A stretch of DNA of 36,373 nt. Origin: Mesostigma viride (Eukaryota > Streptophyta > Mesostigmatophyceae > Mesostigmatales > Mesostigmataceae). Both the position numbers and the translations under genes were made by a program. The notes beneath the pieces are model-generated. The model worked only from the letters and a program-made list of their open reading frames with translations. It was not told where the DNA came from and did not search any database. The number at the start of each line of letters is the position of its first letter. The first letter of the stretch is position 1. The stretch spans positions 62,501-98,873 of the forward strand of contig RPFO01001363.1 of the NCBI GenBank assembly GCA_009746045.1. Direction: 5' to 3'. Positions 1 to 21,529 of the stretch are shown here, piece by piece.

Positions 1-415
1 GCCGCCTAGCTGAAGGTGAATGAATGCATCCTCACGTACGCATGCCTCTTGGCTGTGTATAGGGCCCTAAACTCGGCCGACGGCCATTCCCATCCACCCA
101 CATGGACGCAAAAGCCCATGCTGGCAACCGGTTGCATATGTGAAGCCATATATGCGCTTACCTGTGCGTGGCCCGCGCCCCCTCATTAGCGGCTCCATCA
201 CGTCCTCCTCCGCAGCCAGCATGCGCCGCCGTACAGTGACCAGCAGCTCCGGCTGTGGGCGCCAGCACACGCGTATAGTGACCAAGAGAATGGGCTCAAT
301 ATGGGTTACAGTGACCAGTTGATTTGACCAGAGGCTCCGGCCGTCAGCGCCCACAATGGGCATCGTGACTGAGACCGCGGGTTCAGCACAAAGGGGCGAG
401 ATCAGAGCAGTAAAT

Positions 416-448
<33 letters not shown>

Positions 449-3400
449 TGCCCAGCGGTCTTGTGGGTTTTGTGATAAGCTGTTTTGGCTGCAAGCACCC
501 GAGGCTCGTGCAGTGACCAGAAAAATGGGGCCAGTCATGACCAGGGGGTTAATTGTGAAAATGTTGGCGCCCCTCTGCTACAGAAAAACATCAAGAAGAG
601 GGGGGAGAGGGAAGAGGAGCAGGGGCGAGGAGCAAGAGGTGGAGGGAGATCACGGCCAGCGCAACTACAGACAGGTAGTGCCGGGTGCCAGGTGCCAGCG
701 TCCTTACGTCACCCCTCCCACATGCTACAGCGACAGGAGGGGTTGAGTGCAGGATGGCAGGCATTGCAGGACGAGCGGGGCACTCGTAACTACACTGCTT
801 GTGCCGGATGCCAGCATCCGCGACGCGCTCCGGCGTCACAGGAACCAAAAGGGCGAGGAAGCCAAGGGAGAAAGGGGCGTCGAAGGGGTGAGGAAGCAAA
901 GGGGAGCAAAGGGCTGTCGAAGGGGCGAGGAGGCAAAGGGGGAGCAAAGGGCTGTCGAAGGGGTGAGGGACCAAAGTGGTGAGGGAGGGAAGGGCCAAAG
1001 AGTAGTTGGGCAAGCATCACAACAGGACAGATGACTACCCATCATATGACCGATGGTGAAAGGACCTTGGGCATAGAGAACAAAACTTAAACATGTCGAG
1101 GAAAAAGTTGGCCGTATTGAAGCACAAGTTGGCCATAGAGAGAAAAGTTGGCCACGTTGAAACAAAACTTGGCCACGTTGTAACAAGAGTTGGCTGTGTT
1201 GAAGCAAAAGTTGGCTGTGTGAAAGCGTCCCCCCTCCCACCTGCAGGAGGGATCGCATGGAGACTAGGAATGCGGAGACTATGAATGTGTGCCCTGGGAG
1301 CATGAGCACACAGGGGGACGCACAAGGGTGTGGCGCCATCATGGTGTGAGCCCCCACCAGCAGGAAGAGCCGCCACCCACCTGCAGGAAGAGCCTCACGG
1401 AGACCATGTCCTCGGGCGTGCCGCCCGTGTTGACCGCGCGGATGACAAAGAGCGTGCCAAAGTTGAACGAGGACGAGCGGGGCCGCGCGTCGTCCGCCGT
1501 GAGGGCCTCCACCTGGCATGGGGGGGAGGGAGTCGGGGGGGGGGGGGCATATTGTGTGCAAGCCTCCATGGGTTATATCGTGTGCATTAGATATGCACCT
1601 GGGCAAGGGGAAGGTTGAAATAGTGCCCACTGGCACTATTTTGCATGCATTAGCTATGAACCTGGGCAAAGGAGTGGGTATTGCTGTGGGCGTTGGTGAA
1701 TTGTGAGCTCAAGCATATTGAGACCTGGGCAGGAGGCGGCCATAGGGGGGGGGGGGGCAGGGGGGCCAGTGCACAGTGCGCGGTGTACTAGGGTGCACGA
1801 CCATTCAGGCGTGGATGTGAGATGCTTGGTTTCATTAAAAAAACGGGTGACAGCGCAGGAGTGTCCTAAAATTATTGCTTGGAATGTGTGAAGGGGGGGA
1901 AAAAGAATCCAATGACAAAATCTCCTTCTTTGGTGTACCATCAGGAGCCAAATAACTTGATAACGGCAGAGAAGAAACCACATGCTCCGCTCTCAAATGC
2001 CACGGATCATAACCAATCCAAACACTAGAAAGAAGAGAACCTACGGATGCCCTTTCTGCCCACCAGTCAGCCCAATGATTATTAAAATAGCACTATGGCA
2101 ACATTCCCTATTCATTGTCATGCCATGCCATGCCATGCCATGCCATGCCATGCCATGCCATGCCATGCCATGCCATGCCATGCCATGCCATGCCATGCCG
2201 TGCCGTGCCGTGCCGTGCCGTGCCGTGCCGTGCCGTGCCGTGCCGTGCCGTGCCGTGCCGTGCCGTGCCGTGCCGTGCCGTGCCGTGCCGTGCCGTGCCG
2301 TGCCGTGCCGTGCCGTGCCGTGCCGTGCCGTGCCGTGCCGTGCCGTGCCGTGCCGTGCCCTGCCCTGCCCTGCCCTGCCCTGCCCTGCCCTGCCCTGCCC
2401 TGCCCTGCCCTGCCCTGCCCTGCCCTGCCCTGCCCTGCCCTGCCCTGCCCTGCCCTGCCCTGCCCTGCCCTGCCCTGCCCTGCCCTGCCCTGCCCTGCCC
2501 TGCCCTGCCCTGCCCTGCCCTGCCCTGCCCTGCCCTGCCCTGCCCTGCCCTGCCCTGCCCTGCCCTGCCGTGCCGCGTCCGCGTGCTGCTCCAGTGAGCC
2601 CTTATCAAAGATAGCTTCTGTCCTTCAGGCCACTGGACAACCCAAAACTCCAGCCCGCTCTCCTCCCACCGCCCCCACCCGGCCCAACCGCCCCCAATCC
2701 CCCATGCCACAGCGCACGCCACGCACCACCAGCCGTTCCAGCCCGCTCTCCTCCCACAGCCACTTGTGCGCGCCCGCACACATGCCGTTCAGGTGGATCC
2801 AGACCGGCTCCTCGGGGGTCCCTGCCAGGGGGAAGAGGGGGGGGAGACGCACCGAGACAGCGCACAGTGCAAAGGCGTTACATAAAGCAAGGCGTGAGAC
2901 AAGGCATAGAAAGCACGGCGTGAGACAAAACATTTGAAAAGGCGTGAGACAAGGCACAGAAAGCGCGGCGTGAGACAAAACATTTGAAAAGGCGTGAGAC
3001 AAGGTATAGAAAGCACGGCGTGAGACAAAACATATGAAAAAGCGTGAGACAAAAATGTGAAAAAGCGTGATACAAAACATGTGAAAAAGCGTGAGACAAG
3101 GCACAAGGCATCACGAAATGGCATGCTGCACGACAAGGCATAAGACACATATAAGAATATAGGAAAGTAGACGTGCTGAGCTCTGATATAAGCAAATAGG
3201 CTGTGCTCACGATAAATCCTCATAGACCTACGGGCCCATGAGCGTGCCAGGGGTGGTAATCCGGTCAGGCAACATGTCTACAAGCATTCTATAAGCATTC
3301 GATTCACACACAGCGCATATGGGACATGAACATCCTTCGTTTCACAATTGAGCAAAACGGTGTGCCAGGGTTCGTGATCCAGTCGGCAAGCGTCCTTATG

Positions 3401-6400
3401 CAACACATACAATAGATGGGACACAAACCTCCATCATCTCAGACACCTATTCGGGCATACCGGGGTTCGTGATCCAGTCCGCCAGCGAGATCTTGGTCGC
3501 CCCCCCGTTGCCATTGAGGCGGTAACCGTAGATCAGCCCGTCGTCCCAATCCGACGGCTCCTCCAACTTCTTTGTCAGCAGCTTGCTCGCGTGCTTCTGG
3601 CTCTTGACGGAGCGAGAGCTCTTGGTCTTTGTGGTTGCTGGCGCCGGTACCGAGGCAGACTTCACCCCAGAGTCCACCGCAGAGCCTTCCTTGCCCAGTG
3701 GCTGTAATAGTCGGGCACAGATGATTCGGCCATGCATGTGTGAGTGCGACTGTGAGTGTGTGAGTGTTTCTTACTGCCGGTCAGCGCTCAGCCCACCGTA
3801 GAGCCGTGCTTGCCCAGCGGCAGGTTAAGTATTCTAATCACGGGTGTTTTGTGTGGATTTGCTATATTGAAATTTGGTTAGCGAGCGCTCAGCCAAGTGG
3901 GGAGCCCTTCTCGCCCGCCGGTGGGAATAGTGCTAGGGAGATTAAAGGGTAATGTTACCATCATTACTGTAAAAACACACGCCCAAGTTTATAATTGACA
4001 CCCCTGCTTGGATAACTCGTCACAAGAAACATACTCAAGAATGTCGACATGGAAAATTTCACAGTGATGATTAGGGAAAAATCAACGATTCTTGCTAGAG
4101 GCGGTTACTTAGCCTGCTTGGTACATCGCAACCTGGTGTGTGTTGAGTATGGACCTTTAGCTGCCAACGCCCAGAGATGCCGTGCTATTCTTAGACAACA
4201 CGAGGAAAGAAAATATACAAAAAAAATGTGTTCCCCGAAGGCCACCCGGATTGGAAGCAGCACTGCTACAGGGTTCTAGTACCCATGTCTTACCAATAAA
4301 CCACATCGTTCCTGGTGGCCATTATTTAGTAGTTAGTATTAGTGGTAGTAGCAAGGCACCCAGTCCCCCTCCTCATGCCGCCACAGGCTTCTTATGCTGC
4401 TGGGAAAAGACCATAGCAGAACCATCCGTGATAAGACAAGGTAGTACTGCGACCACAGCTGTACCATCCGTGATAAGACAAGGTAGTACTGCGACCATAG
4501 CAGTACCATCCGTCATAAAACAAGGTAGTACTACGACCATAGCAGTACTATTCGTGATAAAACAAGGAAGTACTGCGACCATAGCTGTACCATTCGTGAT
4601 AAAACAAGGTAGTACTACGACCATAGCAGTACCATCCGTGATAAAACAAGGTAGTACTGCGACCATAGCTGTACCATCCGTGATAAGACAAGGTAGTACT
4701 ACGACCATAGCAGTACCATCCGTGATAAAACAAGGTAGTACTACGACCATAGCAGTACCATCCGTGATAAAGCAAGGTAGTACTACGACCATAGCAGTAC
4801 CATCCGTGATAAAACAAGGTAGTATTAAGTCACCTATTTCCCCCCCCCACCGGCCGCTAATACTAGCTGGTACAAACACGGGGATACTAATCAAGATATG
4901 CGACTATATATACGCTGATACTAATCAAGATATACGATTACATATACGCTGATACTAATCAAGATATACGATTACATATACGCTGATACTAATCAAGATA
5001 TACATAGGGTAGCTTCAAGGGCACCCATCCCCCACCCACGCGCCACCGCTGGCTTCTCTTACCACACTACCCCGACTGAACAACCACGCGGGACAGAGTA
5101 CGGAGGACATGACCCCCAACCCACGTCCGCCGCGAGATCCTTGGACCACTGCAAGAGAAACGTTTTACCCGCCCATGCTGCCAAGAAGTCATTTTACCCC
5201 CCCATGCTGCCAAGAAGTCATTTTACCCCCCCATGCTGCCAAGAAGTCATTTTACCCCCCAATGCTGCCAAGAAGTCATTTTACCCCCCCAATGCTGCCA
5301 AGAAGTCATTTTACCCCCCATGCTGCCAAGAAGTCATTTTACCCCCCCATGCTGCCAAGAAGTCATTTTACCCCCCATGCTGCCAAGAAGTCATTTTACC
5401 CCCCATGCTGCCAAGAAGTCATTGTACCCCCCATGCTGCCAAGAAGTCATTTTACCCCCCCATGCTGCCAAGAAGTCATTTTACCCCCCCATGCTGCCAA
5501 GAAGTCATTTTACCCCCCCATGCTGCCAAGAAGTCATTTTACCCCCCCATGCTGCCAAGAAGTCATTTTACCCCCCAATGCTGCCAAGAAGTCATTTTAC
5601 CCCCCATGCTGCCAAGAAGTCATTTTAACCCCCCAATGCTGCCAAGAAGTCATTTTACCCCCAATGCTGCCAAGAAATCATTTTACCCCCCATGCTGCCA
5701 AGAAGTCATTTTACCCCCCCATGCTGCCAAGAAGTCATTTTACCCCCCCATGCTGCCAAGAAGTCATTTTACCCCCCATGCTGCCAAGAAGTCATTTTAC
5801 CCCCCCATGCTGCCAAGAAGTCATTTTACCCCCCCATGCTGCCAAGAAGTCATTTTACCCCCCATGCTGCCAAGAAGTCATTTTACCCCCCCATGCTGCC
5901 AAGAAGTCATTTTACCCCCCCATGCTGCCAAGAAGTCATTTTACCCCCCATGCTGCCAAGAAGTCATTTTACCCCCCCAATGCTGCCAAGAAGTCATTTT
6001 ACCCCCCCATGCTGCCAAGAAGTCATTTTACCCCCCCATGCTGCCAAGAAGTCATTTTACCCCCCAATGCTGTCAAGAAGTCATTGTACCCTCCAACGCT
6101 GCCCAGGATGTATCTAGAAGTTGCGTGCCCTGTGCCCGTACCGCTGCTGGCTTCTCACACTGCTGTAAAGAGACCACCTTACCCATGGTACAGTCATTTA
6201 CGCCTTAAGTTGGGTTCGAGGTTTTCGAGGGGTCAACCCGACAGAAGGCGCGAATAACTCTACTAAATTGTAATAATTTGAACTAAAGATACTAAAACAT
6301 ACTAATCTCAACTACTTTGAACCTAGAATGCCAAAATCCTATGGGACCCAACGTAAGGCGTGAACCCAACTAAAGCCAACCCAACTTAGGGTGTGAATGA

Positions 6401-7875
6401 CTGTACTACCCGGGTGGTAATAACGACACGCATTCCCCCGCACGCGTGCCACTGCCAGTTCCTCTTGCTAATCTATAGCAAATCCATAATTACTAAAAAA
6501 CATTCATGAACGACACATTCCCCCCCCCGTCCCCCTGTGTGCGCACGTGCCACTGCTGGCTTCTCTTGGCGGCTCAGCAACACTATCAATTAAGTAACGA
6601 ACACTGAACACTCATGAACGAATACACATCCCCACCCCACCCAACCCCCCCACGCGTGCACGTACGGCTGCCGGCTTCTCTGGGTGGCTCATCAGGACCC
6701 CATTCGCCGCCGCCGGCTTCTCCGGAAACACCTTCACCTCCCCGCCCTGGACAGAGTCCTTATCCCCCCCTGCGATGTCCACCAGTAGCAACGGCTGCGT
6801 GTCATTATTCCCCCCCCCCCCCCCCCCCACCACCTTCCTGCTGACCCGACAGTGTGCACGTGGGCGTGCGCGTGGGTGTGAACGTGCGCTGCCGCCTCTC
6901 TCCCCCCAGGGACGCCCTCCTGGACGGCCTCATCGTGAGAGATCTTCGCGACGACTTGGTACCCAGGCTGGCTGGCGTGACCGGCGATAGGATCTCGGCA
7001 GAGTCGGACTCGGATGAGGAGGAGCCAGAGGTATGGAATTCTGCCTGGAACGCGGCCTGCCGGCCGCGTGTCGGAGACCGGTTGTAAGAGACGAGCCGGC
7101 GGGAGGGCGCTTTTGTGGCGCGAGCCTTTCCGAAATAGCCGATAACGCGCTGCTCGGGCGGCGTCTTCTCGCGGGCGACGTTGGCCATCTGTCCCCACAG
7201 GCTCTTGAGGAAGTTGCGTTCCGCCTCGGACGGCACGTTGATGTTCACGTGCGCACCTGGGGCCGGCTCGGCGACGCTTGGTGGGATTGACCCGTGTGTC
7301 ACCGTGCCAACACGCGGTGTGGCGGAGGGAAAGGAGGCCATGGGGGCCGCAGTGGAAGACGTGGATAGATTTGAAGGCGGGAGACCCAGCCCGCCGCTAT
7401 TGCGTAGGGGGGGAGGGTCCGGGGGCTCCCCTAGGTTCCCGCTGGTCTTGCGCGGCGGGGCGAGGCTGCTCGACGCCATCGTGGACTTTTTGGGCCGAAA
7501 CGGGTCGCTTCTGCGGTACACCCCCTTGGGCGTGTTGTTGGATCCGCTTGGACCGGAGGTGAGATCAATCCCCTTGTACCGTGATACGTAGTAAGGCTGC
7601 TTAGGCTCGCTGTCGTCGCTCGTGTCGCTCTGGTTTCCGCCGTCGTCGGTGTTGTCGTCTTTCCCGTCGATGCGGCCTTCTGCTTCTTGATGGACCTGTG
7701 CACCCGCGCTGCCAAGGTTTGACTCAGGGATGGCGCCCGGCATGGAGAAATGGGTGCCCGCACCAGAGCTACCTGTTTTCCCAGCCTCGACGTTATCCAT
7801 GTCGTCGCCCGAGAGCAACAACGTCAACTCCTGCTGGTTAGGGTTTCGAGGGTAGGCGGAAGAAGGGTTGGGCAT
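1..7875 (-). CDS. CorA/ZntB-type divalent cation transporter, 5' part, five exons, open at left edge
   Basis: Exons in transcript order: 7875-6666, 3701-3461, 2821-2727, 1512-1381, 252-162. All have GT-AG borders and matching phases (0, 1, 0, 0, 1). Together they encode about 589 residues. The first ~400 are Ser/Pro/Gly-rich and not conserved, with an RRASLG motif resembling a PKA site. The rest matches the cytoplasmic funnel of ZntB-like CorA proteins: DGLIYGYRLNGNGG, then PVWIHLNG, WLWEESGL, VEALTADDARPR, TPEDMVSVRLFLQ, LLVTVRRRMLAAEEDVM and RGRGPRT. CorA proteins form pentameric Mg2+ or Zn2+ channels; the membrane helices and GMN motif should lie past position 1. Exon 1 crosses a 19-C run (6810-6828) where one base fewer is needed to stay in frame. 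The start ATG at 7875 is plausible but follows an AG, so an upstream exon is possible. The family call is firm; the ion is not known. Confidence 0.85.
417..447. repeat. poly-T tract (31 T)
   Basis: A run of 31 T in the intron between the 1381-1512 and 162-252 exons of the transporter gene. On the transcribed strand it is poly-A. No flanking element was recognised. Confidence 0.9.
848..1225. repeat. two short tandem arrays in a transporter intron
   Basis: 848-985 holds about three degenerate ~50-bp units of the form GGGGCGAGGAGGCAAAGGGG. 1107-1225 holds about six ~20-bp units built on AAGTTGGCCACGTTGAAACA. Both lie inside the intron between the 1381-1512 and 162-252 exons. No coding signal is seen. 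Confidence 0.75.
2121..2575. repeat. pentanucleotide microsatellite in three variant blocks
   Basis: The array is 15 x TGCCA (2121-2195), then 32 x TGCCG (2196-2355), then 42 x TGCCC (2356-2565), then two TGCCG. The phase is unbroken and the blocks are internally pure. It is intronic in the transporter gene. Because 5 is not a multiple of 3, open frames through it are artefacts. Confidence 0.97.
2883..3108. repeat. ~50-bp minisatellite in a transporter intron
   Basis: About four decaying copies of a unit containing GGCGTGAGACAAGGCATAGA and GCGTGAGACAAAACATTTGA, shortening towards the 3' end. It lies in the intron between exons 3461-3701 and 2727-2821. Confidence 0.85.
4424..4833. repeat. 42-bp minisatellite, about ten units
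   Basis: Units begin CCATCCGTGATAAAACAAGG and end CGACCATAGCAGTA, spaced 42 bp. Since 42 is a multiple of 3, all frames lacking a stop stay open on both strands, giving spurious repeat proteins. The array lies in the intron between exons 6666-7875 and 3461-3701. Confidence 0.93.
4905..5005. repeat. ~34-bp AT-rich tandem repeat, three units
   Basis: Three copies of a unit built from GATACTAATCAAGATATACG and ATTACATATACGCT in the first visible intron of the transporter gene. Confidence 0.85.
5174..6100. repeat. 28/29-bp minisatellite, about 32 units
   Basis: Units read ATGCTGCCAAGAAGTCATTT followed by TACCCCCC, with the C-run varying between five and seven. Unit length flips between 28 and 29, so frames slip along the array. 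The long open frames here are artefacts. The array is intronic in the transporter gene. Confidence 0.95.
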
Positions 7876-10114
7876 ATCTAAGAATTAAGGCATTCACCAT
7901 ACACCGCATGTTTTGGCCGCCGTAGATCCCCACGATAACGGGTTGCGACCGACAGACTACGCCCGCGTCGGCCATGAACTGAAGCATCCAGTCTTGTTCT
8001 CGTCAACGCGATCCAGGTATTGCGAGCACGCTTGTGGTGTAGCATACTTTGTCAGTCGCCATATCGACATCAAGCCCTGCACTGCATGCAACCTTAGGAA
8101 TAGCACCCAAAACCGATCATGCCTAGCAATGTCGCGTTATTAGTCTAGTAACTACGCCAGGGGCAAAATTAATGCTTCAGTCGGAAATGGGCGAATGCGC
8201 TGGACGATCCGGTGCCCACCTCAGCCACATGTTATAATTTTGGGCAACTAGGTCAGCGCTTGGCTCGAGTCGCGAGTTACGGAGAATCGGCCTCATGACG
8301 GAGGCCAGTTTGGGCGTGTACAAGTGTCCTGGATAGTATAGATTCATACTGAGGCGATTGCATTTGTACGGAACATCGTTACTATTATCCAAGATTCGTA
8401 CAACCGGCAGTTGTTGTTGTGTTGTTGTGGCCCACGCCGCACATGGGCAGCACTCCGCAGCAGAGATTGTGCTGGTTGGGCTGCCTCCATCACGCGTCGG
8501 TTGTCCGACAGGCAGGCCGCAGGACGAGTCTGCGGCTCTTATGTAGACGGCCCCTTCAAGTCGTCACAGGTGAGTCGTGGCTTCACGGCCATGTCACGGC
8601 TTTTACTTTTAAGTTGCGAAGGGATCGAGATATTGATCCACTGCGACGCGCCCACGCGCCGACGCGCCGACACTCGGCATATTGATTTCTCTTCATTTCG
8701 CGCTTATTTTCGAGCTCGCCGCGCCGCGCCTTCTTTTATAAAGTTACCAGGAATACTGGCGGGAACAGCCTGGGCATGGGCGGGAAACCATGTTTTGGGC
8801 CAGTGGACACTGGACCGGCCGTGATACATGCCGTAATTATATTTTATTATTGATCGAGGTGATAGAGAGGTTATGCACGTCGCTATTATGAGACGTAAGC
8901 GCAATCACAGCAACCATTTTTTGGTGCAGCGACATCATTTAGCGCTTACAGGGACTTACCTTGGTCGTGATATGGGAAATATGGTCTATGGAGATGGGCG
9001 CAGGCACATGCACAGCTAGGAAATCTTCGTACACGGCAGAGGAAGCAATTCTGCAACGAGAAATTACCGACGACATCTGTTACTGCATATGTGATTTAGC
9101 GCACTTCACGTAGATGGAATGTCTTGCTATGCATCTCATGCATAACCCGGCTATTATCAGAGTCAAATAAGCAATCGAAAGTTTGCTGACTTGCCAAGCC
9201 TCGGCTATCGTCTGCGTGGTCTGCTGGGCGCCGGATTCTCCCATCGAGCTAAGAATGTTTAAGCCTATCGGCGGCCCTGTAAGTGCAGCATACCTCAGTG
9301 TATTCACTACCCCTTTTCTAGTACGTCAGTCCTGAAGGGTGCAGATTGAACGGCCTGCGAGCCCATGGCATGTCGGGTGTTTCTTCTATATAAACTCGGC
9401 GTCCGTTTTAGTGGTGAGCCTCTCGACGCAGTGAAGTAGGACCGAAGTAAAGCCAGCTTGCGTGATTTGCTCGGCCCTGACGTTGTCCTTTTGGACAAAC
9501 ACTTTATTGGGAATCGAGATTCTAGCCGTATGGGCAAGGCAAGAGAACGGGGAAGCGCAGGCACGCGCCAATCGCGTCGTACAACCCATTTTCTTCGCGC
9601 AGCGTTCCTGGCCGTACTCTGTACCTAGGCCTCTTTGTAAGCGTTATCGGTCCTCCTAGTTCACAACATGAGATGGCGTGTCTTTGCATCTGATCGTGGT
9701 GGCAGCACCCTTGCGCTTCAACCAGCAAATCTGAACCAGTGTGCAATATCTACATGCTTGCCTCAATGCCCCCATTTAAAGAGCGAGATTTTTACCGTGT
9801 AAACCCAAACAGCATGTACACTGTTAATAGAAAATAAAGTGGTGCTCTTGATTGATAAGGTTGTCTAATAACGCTTCTTTTTCATAAACAACAGCTATTC
9901 CACGCTTCCAGAGCATCCTAGGTTATGCATCCTGCGCTTGAGTGCACACTGAGTACACTCTGTTCACCACTCGTGGGCCCATGTGATTGGAATCACGTCC
10001 ACACTGCGTCGGTGGATGCCTGGGCTGGCTGGGCTTTACCTCCTGGTCTCCCTGGGACTTGCTATGGCTTTCACAAGGGTTTGATTCCCATCATGTTGTT
10101 ATTACTATCTCCAG
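7876..10114. other. repeat-poor spacer between divergent genes
   Basis: This stretch separates the minus-strand transporter start at 7875 from the first recognisable CEP41 exon at 10115. It lacks the satellites that fill the rest of the window. It should contain the CEP41 start exon and promoters, but I could not identify them. A plus-strand donor-like GTGAGT occurs at 8570. Exon-like segments on the minus strand are listed separately. Confidence 0.6.
8177..9640 (-). CDS. possible exons of an unidentified minus-strand gene
   Basis: Several minus-strand segments look protein-like. The best is 9050-8960, with a TTGCAG acceptor, an AAG|GTAAGT donor, and 30 codons plus one base including SSAVYEDFLAV and PAPISIDHISHITTK. 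Others are 9580-9386 (NKVFVQKDNVRAEQITQAGF, then a stop), 9284-9190 (PPIGLNILSSMGESGAQQ), about 8870-8750 (HGRSSVHWPKTWFPAHAQ), and a final piece ending in a stop at 8177 (YYPGHLYTPKLASVMRPI). I do not recognise the family and could not join the pieces with consistent phases. They could also be remnants of more than one gene. Confidence 0.3.
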
Positions 10115-20252
<10,138 letters not shown>

Positions 20253-21500
20253 GACAAGTGGCTTTACGGTCGAGAGTGTGTTACGTGGCTTGATTTCGAG
20301 TGTGGCCGTCTACTGACAGCCGACACTAGCCACTGGGGGTGTGCAAACTACATGCGATTGGATGGCCGTGGCATGGCCCAGATCCGCTGTCTGTGAGGTT
20401 AAGGCCGAAACCGTTGAAGCCGTCTGGACGCTTAGAAATACCGGCATGGACGTGTGTGCGTTTGTGGGGAAGGTGCTATGAGCTATTGATAATATTCGCT
20501 GTTCCTTCCCAGCAGGCGGTTTTACCTGTTGACGCCAGTTTGATGCTTTATTGCTGGTTTTGTGGTAAGTGTTAGCGCTGCTGTTGTCGTGCTGTTGGCT
20601 TGTCGCTCTGCCTGCAACCCTACAGGCATCCCAAGCATTAAGATTCTCGTACTTTTCAATAAGCACCCTGGGATGACAGATAGCGGTTTCAGCCGTTTGG
20701 CGGGGTTGGCTTTCACTTCTCATTGTGGGCTAGTATTATTTCTTGGATCACCCCTAACTGTCATTTTATTGCATGACAGTTAGAACGTGGTCGTTAGAAT
20801 GCTGTGTACAACTCTTATCCTAAGGTAATTGTGGATGGAGGAGAGGAATGGTTGAAGTTTTGCACGTATCTTGGGGCTTCATTGGATGAACTTCTGTGCT
20901 ATAGCCTGTTTTGTGAAATTTTTGGTACCATACTGCAGATATGTTTCTGCAAAGCACCACACTTCAGGTGCTTGGGTTCCAAGCTAATACAGAGCTGCGT
21001 CGTCTCGTATCCGTTTTCTGGTGCCCTTTGTCTCGTGATCAATTGATCTGTTCCGCCCAACGGCGCAGCGGCACCCCTGCCACACCCCAAAACACAATGG
21101 GTGGCGCCTGGAGATGACAAAGGGCGGCTTTGTGCCCTGCTGGATAACAAACCGGGCTCAGTCCCATCAGATGACGAAGGGAGGCCATGCTGGATGCAAG
21201 TGCTGGGCTTTACGCCCGTGCAAGCTGACCCCACAGAGTTGGGGTCGTTCACGTAAAGTGTGGCTTAATTCCGTGATATGACAATTCCAGGATGCTAAGT
21301 CCTGTACTGTATGCAAGTTGATGTCCCGTGAGATGACGAGGGGAGCTTCTTTTCCATTAGACACTAGTAGTTAAATAATTGATGGCACATGGCTAGCTGC
21401 ATCTTTGTTTCATGCTGGATGCAAGTAGCAGGGTTGGTCCCGTGAGATGAGGAGGGGAGGCTCGATACCGTGCGCTGGATGCATGTAATGCACGGTAGCA
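20253..21500. other. spacer downstream of CEP41, no gene seen
   Basis: The first 800 bp is unique sequence without a convincing exon. From about 21120 to 21500 there are three decayed ~110-bp units sharing GATGACGAAGGGAGG and GCTGGATGCAAGT motifs. These may be a non-LTR element remnant or a minisatellite. Confidence 0.5.
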
Positions 21501-21529
21501 CCTTAGCAGGGCCAGTAAACGATGCTTTA

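Noticed and set aside
2095-2937. Long Cys/Pro/Ala repeat proteins on both strands over the TGCCN array
   Set aside because: Pure microsatellite without stops in any frame; intronic.
4182-4952. 256-residue repeat ORF (AVPSVIKQGSTTTI units)
   Set aside because: A 42-bp unit keeps any stop-free frame open; the other strand is equally open; intronic in the transporter gene.
5174-6100. CRISPR-like array
   Set aside because: Tandem units of 28-29 bp with no unique spacers, inside a eukaryotic intron.
5109-6257. 382-residue repeat ORF over the 28-bp array
   Set aside because: Frames slip with C-run length, the same sequence reads in several frames, and it lies in an intron.
6914-7030. Plus-strand exon candidate with CCCCCCAG acceptor and GAG|GTATGG donor (DALLDGLIVRDLRDDLVPRL)
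   Set aside because: It lies antisense inside the 1.2 kb first exon of the minus-strand transporter gene, whose frame is open across it and joins conserved exons in phase. It remains a tempting alternative.
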